From the NCBI GenBank assembly GCA_016722075.1, contig JADKGW010000001.1, positions 4,960,001 through 5,024,000 on the forward strand: a stretch of 64,000 nucleotides of DNA, written 5' to 3'. Below, in pieces: positions 28,642 to 36,966 of the stretch (the first letter of the stretch is position 1; each line of letters opens with the position of its first letter). The translations under genes and the position numbers were made by a program. A model generated the notes under the pieces. That model was not told the DNA's origin and did not search any database. It saw only the letters and a program-made list of their open reading frames with translations. Source of the DNA: Candidatus Kouleothrix ribensis (GTDB taxonomy: Bacteria > Chloroflexota > Chloroflexia > Chloroflexales > Roseiflexaceae).

Positions 28642-29473
28642 TCAGCCTTCGCCCGGCCGGCCGGCCAGCTCGACATTGCGCAGCTTATCGAGCACGAATA
28701 CGCGCAGATCTTCGCGGAGGTAGCAGTACGCGCGCAGAAACAGCGTCTGGCGCTGTTTGACGATCTCGATCGGCCGGATCAGGCGCTCGGTTGGCTGCGG
28801 CAGCGTGCGCGAGCTGTACCACACACGTAGCAGCCGGCCCTCGCGCAGCGCAGTGGCGATCGGTGGCGGCGCCGGCGGCTCGTGCTCGCCAGGGCTGAAA
28901 CCGCGCGCGTAGCGTAGCACATCGCCGAGGGTGGTGATGCCCTGGCGCGCAAGCCGGGCCGCAAGATCAGCGAACACCACCCGCAGCGCCAGCACGTCGT
29001 CCATGGCGCGATGCGAGGGCGGCGCGGCGCCTAACGCCAGGGCCAGCGCGCTCAGGCTGTGCGATGGGCGGCGCGGATCGAGGCGCCGGGCAATTGCCAG
29101 CGTGTCGATTGCGCAAATGTCGATCGGCGGCAGCCCGGCGTGCGCCAGCTCGGTGTGCAGAAACTCCATATCGAAGGGGGCGTTGTGTGCCACCAGCACC
29201 GCGCCGGCGCACAGCTGGCGTAGCCGTGTAGCCACTTCGGCGAACAGCGGCGCAGCGGCCAGATCCTCGGCCCGGATGCCATTCACGCCAAACGAGCGCT
29301 CGCTCAGGCGCCGCTGCGGGTTGATCAGCGTTGCGAAGTGTTGCTCGGCCAGGGTGCCGTGCGTGCGCAGCAACGCCACTTCGCACACCCGGTCGCCACG
29401 GTACGGGTATAGCCCGGTCGTCTCGAAGTCGAAGAAATACCAGCGGCGTTTGCTGCAGCGGGCTGTCGAGCAT
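28642..29473 (-). CDS. DnaQ-like 3'-5' exonuclease fused to a WYL domain (apparent N-terminal frameshift)
   Basis: The N-terminal part is a DEDDh exonuclease: Exo I FFDFETTGLYP (Asp codon at 29430), Exo II VAHNAPFDMEFL and Exo III PPSHRAMDDVLALR. The C-terminal ~75 residues form a WYL domain (GRLLRVWYSS, RLIRPIEIVKQRQTLFLRAY, DLRVFVLDKLRNVEL). The frame encoding Exo I is closed upstream by a TGA near 29480 and contains no ATG, GTG or TTG before the motif. The first usable in-frame start, a GTG at 29388, would delete Exo I. The only good ATG (29473) is one base out of frame. A one-base shift between 29473 and about 29440 would restore a full protein. Real mutation, sequencing error and frameshifting cannot be separated here. 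Confidence 0.7.
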
Positions 29474-29505
29474 GTTCTGGACTCTCAGAGTATTTACTGG
29501 CCGAA

Positions 29506-29571
29506 GGGCAAGATGACAAGATGACAAGATGCGTCGTCATCTTGTCATCTTGTCATCTTGCCATCTTGCCC
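29506..29571. repeat. Hairpin with 8-nt tandem-repeat arms
   Basis: The left arm is three runs of aagatgac-type octamers (gggcaagatgacaagatg onward) and the right arm is its near-exact inverse (catcttgtcatcttg repeated, ending catcttgccc). It lies between the SH3 protein gene and the exonuclease-WYL gene, both on the minus strand. Confidence 0.85.
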
Positions 29572-29591
29572 AGGTCATTGGCCAAACCACG

Positions 29592-30842
29592 TTACTTCGC
29601 CACCGGCACCTTCGCGGCCACCGCGTCGTCGAGCGTCAGCAGCGATGCGCTGACCCAGCCAGTCACGCCGCGCACGTTGGTGATCTTATACCAGGTGCCG
29701 GCCGCATTCTTTGCGAGCAGCGTCACGTTCTCGTTGGCGTTGATCTGGTCGAGCACCTTGCCGTTAACCGGCTGCTCGCGCACATTCCCGCCGTTGAACA
29801 CCGGGGCCTTCAGGCTGGCCGACGGCGCCGGCGTGGGCGCACCAGCGCCAGGCTTCTGGCCCACTAGCGGCACCTGGCTGGCCAGCGCGTCGTCGAGCGT
29901 CAGCAGCGTGACGCTGACCCAGCCGGTCACGCCGCGCACATTGGTGATCTTGTACCACGCGCCGTCGGTGGTCTTCTCGAGCAGTGTCACGCTCTCGTTG
30001 GCGTTGATCTGGTCGAGCACCTTGCCGTTGATCGGCTGCTCGCGCACATTCCCGCCATTAAACACGGTGGCCTTCAGGCTGGCCACCGGCGCGGCCGTAG
30101 GTGCCGCCGTGGGCGCGGCCGTAGGCGCGGCCGGCGGTTTAGCCGTGGGCGCGGCCGTGGGTGCGGCCGTGGGCGCGGCGGCCTGGTCGCGGAAGAAATC
30201 ATTCACATAGATCGATGGGATCGACAGCTTGGCCGGCTCGGAGCTGACCGACTGGCCGTTCGCCGACGCGTGCAGCGTGATCGTTTGCTCCTGGTCGCGC
30301 GCCGGCGCGGGGGCGCTACCGCTGCGCTCGATCACGACCCGCACCTGGCCGCCAGCCACCTGGGCCTGCGCCGATTGCTGGTTGAGCCAGGCGAAATCCT
30401 GGCCGCCCTGCTCCATCGTGGCCGTCACCTGCGTGCCATCGGGCAGGTTGGTCTTGGCCTCGGCCACAATCCGCGCGGCCGATGTCAGCGTAGCCGACAC
30501 ATCGGTGATCGCCGGTGGTGGCGGCGGCGGCACATTCGCCGTTTCGGGCGGGGCACTGAAGAACGCCTGCCAGACCACGAACCCGGCGATGATCAGGGCC
30601 AGCGGCACCAGCGCCAGCAGCACCTTCACACCGATCGGCGCATCGCGCAACCGCTCGCCAAGCGACTTCGGCTCCTCGAACGGTATCGACGTATAATCAA
30701 CCGCCGGCCCAAGCTCGGGTGGCGGCAGCACGGCTGCCTGCGCCGAGCGGCGCCGCCGCAGCAGCACCGAGATCGCGATCAGCACCAGCAGAACGAGCAC
30801 GACAATCGCGATCACAATCGGATTCTGAAGTGCATCAAGCAT
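29592..30842 (-). CDS. Membrane-anchored protein with two bacterial SH3 domains
   Basis: This 416-residue protein has two N-terminal hydrophobic segments (NPIVIAIVVLVLLVLIAISV, residues ~7-26, and VLLALVPLALIIAGFVVWQA, ~74-93). An Ig-like region follows, then a linker of repeated AAPTAAPTAAPT units. Two near-identical SH3_3 domains come last (NGGNVREQP-INGKVLDQINANE ... WYKITNVRGVTGWVS). Such SH3 repeats bind cell-wall or protein ligands outside the membrane. The two domains are about 85 percent alike by eye, indicating duplication. AAGGAA precedes the ATG and a TTGCAC-N17-TATGAT promoter lies at 30917-30945 on the minus strand. Confidence 0.85.
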   Translation of the reverse strand: MLDALQNPIVIAIVVLVLLVLIAISVLLRRRRSAQAAVLPPPELGPAVDYTSIPFEEPKSLGERLRDAPIGVKVLLALVPLALIIAGFVVWQAFFSAPPETANVPPPPPPAITDVSATLTSAARIVAEAKTNLPDGTQVTATMEQGGQDFAWLNQQSAQAQVAGGQVRVVIERSGSAPAPARDQEQTITLHASANGQSVSSEPAKLSIPSIYVNDFFRDQAAAPTAAPTAAPTAKPPAAPTAAPTAAPTAAPVASLKATVFNGGNVREQPINGKVLDQINANESVTLLEKTTDGAWYKITNVRGVTGWVSVTLLTLDDALASQVPLVGQKPGAGAPTPAPSASLKAPVFNGGNVREQPVNGKVLDQINANENVTLLAKNAAGTWYKITNVRGVTGWVSASLLTLDDAVAAKVPVAK

Positions 30843-30916
30843 TGATCACGGGTTCCTTTCCACAATAGCGCAGCCAGATTGTAGGCAGATAGTACGCGCT
30901 ATGCATCATCGCAGGT

Positions 30917-30945
30917 ATCATATGACAACTTTGCGTAACGTGCAA
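30917..30945 (-). promoter_or_regulatory. Sigma-70 promoter of the SH3-protein gene
   Basis: On the minus strand: TTGCAC (30945-30940), a 17-bp spacer and TATGAT (30922-30917), about 75 bases before the start codon. It lies in the 316-nt divergent spacer shared with accD. Confidence 0.65.
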
Positions 30946-31118
30946 GCACAAAAAAGGCGCAAAATAGAGACTAATGGCGCTGCACCAGGCCGGCAAAGTG
31001 TAAATAGCCTGGCGCTGGATTTCGGGGCAGTGCCGCCGCCACAGCCCGCACACGATCGGCGCGGCCAGCGATCGTGCCTGGCCAGCCCGCCCGATTCACT
31101 CGCCGGCCAAACCGGCTG

Positions 31119-31127
31119 TGGTATAAT
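31119..31127 (+). promoter_or_regulatory. Extended -10 box upstream of accD
   Basis: TGGTATAAT (TGn plus a perfect TATAAT, 31122-31127) lies 31 bases before the accD ATG. No good -35 hexamer is visible at the standard distance, as expected for an extended -10 promoter. Confidence 0.55.
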
Positions 31128-31158
31128 GTGCGCCGCATATGTATGCCAGGAGGCAGCG

Positions 31159-32058
31159 ATGAAAGAGTGGTTTCGCCGGCAGCCCAAGCATTTCACACCC
31201 GCTACGCGCGAGAGTGGCCAGCAGATCCCCGATAACATGTGGGTGAAGTGCCCAGAGTGTAGCGAGTTGAATTATGTCAAGCAGCTTAACGATAACCTGA
31301 AGGTCTGCAAATGCGGCTACCATATGCGGCTGAGTGCGCGCGAGTGGTTAGGCTTACTCGATGGCGATTCGTTCGTCGAGCAGGATGCCGAGATCGCCCC
31401 GACCGACCCGCTCGGCTTTGTATCGCCAAAAGATAACTACAGCCAGAAGCTGGCCGAGAAGCAGCAGGCAACCGGCCAGCACGATGTGATCCTGAGTGGG
31501 TATGGGCTGATCACCGGCCTGCCGCTACAGATCGCGGTGGCCGAGTTCGAGTTTATCGGCGGCTCGATGGGCAGCGTATTCGGCGAGAAGATCGCCCGCG
31601 CGGCCGAGCGCGCGGCCGAGCGCCGCGTGCCGCTGCTGACGATCAACACGTCGGGCGGCGCGCGCATGCAGGAGGGCGTGCTGGCGCTAATGCAGATGGC
31701 CAAGGTCAGCATCGCGCTCACCCGGCTATCGGCGCTCGGGCAGCCACATATCTCGCTGATGGTCGACCCATGCTACGGCGGGGTGACGGCCTCGTACGCC
31801 TCGGTGGCCGATATCATCATCGCCGAGCCGGGCGCGAATATTGGCTTCGCCGGGCGCCGCGTGATCGAGCAGGCCATCCGCCAGAAGCTGCCTGCCCATT
31901 TCCAGACTGCCGAGTTCATGCTCGAGCATGGCATGATCGACATGGTTGTGCCACGCGCCGAGCTGCGCGCCACGATCGCGCGGCTGCTGCGGCTGTATAG
32001 CGGCCAGCCGGGCTACGACGTGAGCGCGAACGGCACTACCGCGATGGTAAATGCATAG
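31159..32058 (+). CDS. accD: Acetyl-CoA carboxylase carboxyltransferase, beta subunit
   Basis: AccD with AccA transfers the carboxyl group from biotin-carboxyl carrier protein to acetyl-CoA, making malonyl-CoA. The 299-residue product has an N-terminal zinc ribbon (C31-x2-C34, then C50-K-C52) and the carboxyltransferase core (INTSGGARMQEGVLALMQMA, SLMVDPCYGGVTASYA, PGANIGFAGRRVIEQ). The second zinc knuckle is C-x-C, one residue shorter than the usual C-x2-C. AGGAGG precedes the ATG at 31159; the upstream open frame is ignored. accA follows 79 bases later. In this phylum malonyl-CoA may also feed the 3-hydroxypropionate cycle, but nothing here shows that. Confidence 0.95.
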   Translation: MKEWFRRQPKHFTPATRESGQQIPDNMWVKCPECSELNYVKQLNDNLKVCKCGYHMRLSAREWLGLLDGDSFVEQDAEIAPTDPLGFVSPKDNYSQKLAEKQQATGQHDVILSGYGLITGLPLQIAVAEFEFIGGSMGSVFGEKIARAAERAAERRVPLLTINTSGGARMQEGVLALMQMAKVSIALTRLSALGQPHISLMVDPCYGGVTASYASVADIIIAEPGANIGFAGRRVIEQAIRQKLPAHFQTAEFMLEHGMIDMVVPRAELRATIARLLRLYSGQPGYDVSANGTTAMVNA

Positions 32059-32074
32059 CGAAGAACCAAAAACG

Positions 32075-32111
32075 AAGAACCAAGAACCGAAATCGCTGGT
32101 TCTTGGTTCTT
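32075..32111 (+). repeat. Hairpin with tandem-repeat arms between accD and accA
   Basis: The left arm aagaaccaagaacc (32075-32088) and right arm ggttcttggttctt (32098-32111) are exact reverse complements around a 9-nt loop. A further gaagaacc unit precedes it (from about 32060), so the left side is a run of ~7-nt repeats. There is no T-run. Confidence 0.85.
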
Positions 32112-32137
32112 AGTTCCCGATTCTATAGTGATGACCT

Positions 32138-32995
32138 ATGACGACAACGCTGACCCCCTGGGACAAGGTTCAGATGGCGCGCCACCCGCACAGGCCCCAT
32201 ACGCTCGACTATGTGCGTGGCCTGTGCGACGATTTCGTCGAGCTGCATGGCGATCGTCGCTTCGGCGACGACCAGGCGATCGTCGGCGGGTTGGCCCGCT
32301 TTGGCAACCGCACAGTCGCGGTGATCGGCCATCAGAAAGGCCGCGATGCGCGCGAGAATGTCAAGCGCAACTTCGGCATGCCACGGCCCGAGGGCTACCG
32401 CAAAGCCCTGCGCTTCTTCCAACACGCCGAGAAGTTTGGCTTCCCGGTGCTCTGCTTCATCGATACGCCTGCCGCCGACCCCGGCATGCAGTCGGAAGAG
32501 CGCGGCCAGGGCCGGGCTATCGCCGAGAACCTGCTGGTGATGGCTGGCCTCAGAGTGCCGATCATCGCCACTGTGATCGGCGAAGGCGGTAGCGGCGGCG
32601 CACTGGCGATCGGCGTGGGCGACACACTGCTCATGCTCGAGCATTCAGTCTATTCGGTGGCGGCACCCGAGGCCAGCGCGGCCATCCTCTGGCGCGACTC
32701 GGCCAAGGCCCCCGATGCGGCCCGCGCTATGAAGATCACCGCCCAGGATCTGCTCGAGCTGCAGATCATCGACACAATCATCCCCGAGCCAGAGGGCGGC
32801 GCGCATACCGACACCGCCGCCATGATCGCTGCCGTCGGCGATGCGCTGCACCGCTGCCTGGACACTGTCTGCGCGCTCGACACCAACACACTGCTGGCCC
32901 GGCGCTACGCCAAATACCGCGCGATCGGCCGCTTCCAGCAGGCCCAGGCCCGGCTGAGCGGCGACGACGAACCCTCGGTTAGCCTGCCGTTCTAG
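32138..32995 (+). CDS. accA: Acetyl-CoA carboxylase carboxyltransferase, alpha subunit
   Basis: AccA is the second half of the carboxyltransferase. The 285-residue product shows RPHTLDYVRGLCDDFVELHG, VIGHQKGRDARENVKRNFGM, FIDTPAADPGMQSEERGQ, and the oxyanion-hole stretch GEGGSGGALAIGVGD followed by YSVAAPEASAAILWRD. Length and order are normal, apart from the lack of the long N-terminal helix seen in E. coli. The ATG at 32138 lacks a strong ribosome site. It is probably translated from the accD transcript across the hairpin in the gap. Confidence 0.95.
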   Translation: MTTTLTPWDKVQMARHPHRPHTLDYVRGLCDDFVELHGDRRFGDDQAIVGGLARFGNRTVAVIGHQKGRDARENVKRNFGMPRPEGYRKALRFFQHAEKFGFPVLCFIDTPAADPGMQSEERGQGRAIAENLLVMAGLRVPIIATVIGEGGSGGALAIGVGDTLLMLEHSVYSVAAPEASAAILWRDSAKAPDAARAMKITAQDLLELQIIDTIIPEPEGGAHTDTAAMIAAVGDALHRCLDTVCALDTNTLLARRYAKYRAIGRFQQAQARLSGDDEPSVSLPF

Positions 32996-32999
32996 CACC

Positions 33000-33601
33000 C
33001 AGGCATGGGGTTCAAAGCCAGCGATTTCGGCGCGCCCCTGCGCCGGTGGGCAACTACGCGAACACGCGATTGAACCATGCCCAACCCGATTCGCTCCGCT
33101 CGCCTGCATCCTTTTAGCCGCTTCGATCCGTACATGCATATAAGCGCTGCGCTGCGCCCATGTGCCGCAATCTGCCGGCCGGGTATGAAACAAAACATAT
33201 CATTACAACGTTTATACCGGTAGATACGCAGGGAGTGATCGAACCAGTCGCTCTGACCGGCCTGCCGATTAGTACTGATGTACGGCTCATACCCTTGACG
33301 CTGACATATAACGTTGCTATAATACTCGCACCTGGACGACCAGGCCTCCCTCATATACTCCCTGAGATCTAAAGTTGTATAGCAACGTCGTAGACAAGGC
33401 GTGCGCCTGAGCTCAACATATACGGCGCCAGTAGCCAGGCGACCTATCCCATCTGTCTCGACACCATCTGCACTTTAGCAAGACCGCCTGCGAGTATCCG
33501 CGATTCAGCATGTGTATGCTGTGTGGAAGGCGGTCGTTCGTGATTCAGCGCCATGGCAGGCATACTGCCGGCGGTGAATGGCCAAACCAGGAGGATCACA
33601 G
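33000..33601 (+). other. Long spacer and structured 5' leader of the prkA operon
   Basis: No gene is supported here. After the promoter at 33295-33323 the transcript would carry about 270 untranslated bases before prkA. Visible structure includes cctgg-acga-ccagg right at the expected start (33331-33344) and a stem gaccgcct/aggcggtc (about 33482-33536) enclosing a cagcat-gtgt-atgctg hairpin. No known riboswitch was recognised. Confidence 0.55.
33295..33323 (+). promoter_or_regulatory. Strong sigma-70 promoter upstream of prkA
   Basis: TTGACG (33295-33300), a 17-bp spacer and a perfect TATAAT (33318-33323). The expected start is near 33330, about 270 bases before the prkA ATG. Confidence 0.75.
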
Positions 33602-35670
<2,069 letters not shown>

Positions 35671-35674
<4 letters not shown>

Positions 35675-35750
35675 GTTTTGAATGTTGAGTTTTGAGTTTT
35701 GAGTTGCCAAGCAGTCGTAACTCAAAACTCAGAACTCAAAACTTAAAATT
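35671..35750 (+). repeat. Hairpin with 7-nt tandem-repeat arms between prkA and yeaH
   Basis: The left arm is a run of gttttga heptamers (35673-35705). The right arm begins aactcaaaactcagaactc (35719-35750) and is largely its reverse complement, with a ~13-nt loop. It starts at the prkA stop codon and ends just before the yeaH ribosome site. A sister element occupies the next gap of the operon. Confidence 0.88.
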
Positions 35751-35765
35751 CCCGAAGGGAATACT

Positions 35766-36875
35766 ATGTCGATTAGGCGCGTCGAGCGCGACTTGGGTCG
35801 CTTTCGCCAGATTGTGCGCGGCAAAATCAAGAAAGACCTGCGCAAATACATGTCGCAGGGCGAGATGATCGGCCGCCAGGGGCGCAAATATGTGTCCATC
35901 CCGCTGCCGCAGATCGACCTGCCGCAGTTTCGCTATGGCGCCAAGCAGGGCGGCGGCGTTGGCCAGGGCGATGGCGATGTGGGCGACCCGATCGGCCAGG
36001 GCGACCCACAACAAGGCCAGGGTGAGGCCGGCTCGGAGCCAGGCCAGCATGTGATCGAGGTCGACATCACGATCGAAGAGCTGGCCCAGATCCTGGGCGA
36101 AGAGCTACAGCTGCCGAATATCGAGCCGCGCGGCAAGAAGAATATTGTCGCGAAGAGGGATAAATACTCGGGCATCCGCAGAGTCGGCCCCGATTCGCTG
36201 CGCCACTTCAAGCGCACCTACCGCGAGGCACTCCGCCGCCAGATCTCGTCGGGTGAGTACAATGCCAGCAACCCGATCGTAGTGCCGATCCGCGAGGACA
36301 TGCGCTTCCGCTCGTGGAAAGAGACCCACCTGCCCGAGTCGAACGCGGTGATCATCTATATGATGGATGTGTCGGGCTCGATGGGCAGCGAGCAGAAAGA
36401 GCTGGTGCGGATCACCGCATTCTGGATCGAGACATGGCTGCGCTCGCAGTATAAAGCGATCGAGATCCGCTATATCGTCCACGATGCAGCCGCCAAAGAG
36501 GTCGATCAGAACACCTTCTACCATATCCGCGAGGGCGGCGGCACCAAGATCTCGTCGGCCTACAAGCTGTGCAACAAGCTGATCGACGAGCGCTACTCGC
36601 CCGATGAGTGGAACATCTACCCGTTCCATTTCTCCGATGGCGACAACTGGGGCGGCGGCGATACGCGCGAGTGCGTCGAGCTGCTGCGCAGCCAGGTGCT
36701 GCCGAAAGTCAACCAGTTCTGCTATGGCCAGGTGCGCTCGCTGTATGGCTCGGGCCGCTTTGCGCACGACCTCGAGGAGTACCTGGGCAGAGAAGAAAAC
36801 CTGGTGATCTCCGAGATCGCCGATCGCGACGATGTTTACGACGCGATTAAAGATTTCTTGGGCAAAGGGAAGTAG
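35766..36875 (+). CDS. yeaH: YeaH/DUF444-family VWA-domain protein
   Basis: This 369-residue partner of PrkA has an N-terminal region rich in glycine/glutamine (about 57-92), FKRTYREALRRQISSGEYN near 155-173 and a von Willebrand A-type domain with MIDAS DVSGSMG starting at Asp201. HDAAAKEVDQNTFYHIREGG follows, then SDGDNWGGGDT. E. coli YeaH acts together with YeaG under nitrogen starvation, but its biochemical role is unsettled. GAAGGG precedes the ATG. It is flanked on both sides by related tandem-repeat hairpins. Confidence 0.93.
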   Translation: MSIRRVERDLGRFRQIVRGKIKKDLRKYMSQGEMIGRQGRKYVSIPLPQIDLPQFRYGAKQGGGVGQGDGDVGDPIGQGDPQQGQGEAGSEPGQHVIEVDITIEELAQILGEELQLPNIEPRGKKNIVAKRDKYSGIRRVGPDSLRHFKRTYREALRRQISSGEYNASNPIVVPIREDMRFRSWKETHLPESNAVIIYMMDVSGSMGSEQKELVRITAFWIETWLRSQYKAIEIRYIVHDAAAKEVDQNTFYHIREGGGTKISSAYKLCNKLIDERYSPDEWNIYPFHFSDGDNWGGGDTRECVELLRSQVLPKVNQFCYGQVRSLYGSGRFAHDLEEYLGREENLVISEIADRDDVYDAIKDFLGKGK

Positions 36876-36879
36876 CCAG

Positions 36880-36964
36880 TTTTAAGTTTTGAGTGTTGAG
36901 TGTTGAGTGTTGAGTTGTTCTCGGCAACTCTTAATTCAACACTCAAAACTTAGAATTCAACATT
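36880..36964 (+). repeat. Hairpin with 7-nt tandem-repeat arms between yeaH and spoVR
   Basis: The left arm contains taagttttgagtgttgagtg and further gtgttga heptamers (36880-36917). The right arm begins caactcttaattcaacactc and continues caaaactta to about 36962. It is related in sequence and position to the prkA-yeaH element (both share taagttttga-tgttgag). It runs right up to the spoVR ATG, and no ribosome site is visible there. Confidence 0.88.
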
Positions 36965-36966
36965 AT

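Noticed and set aside
28967..29527. 186-codon minus-strand frame overlapping the exonuclease gene
   Set aside because: It carries the good ATG at 29473 but after a few codons reads out-of-frame sequence; exonuclease motifs are in the neighbouring frame.
29506..29571. CRISPR repeat-spacer unit
   Set aside because: Period is 8 nt with an inverted copy and no spacers, so it is a tandem-repeat hairpin.
33000..33601. tRNA, tmRNA or 6S RNA in the prkA leader
   Set aside because: No cloverleaf, no CCA or T-loop consensus and no closed 6S-like rod could be drawn by eye.
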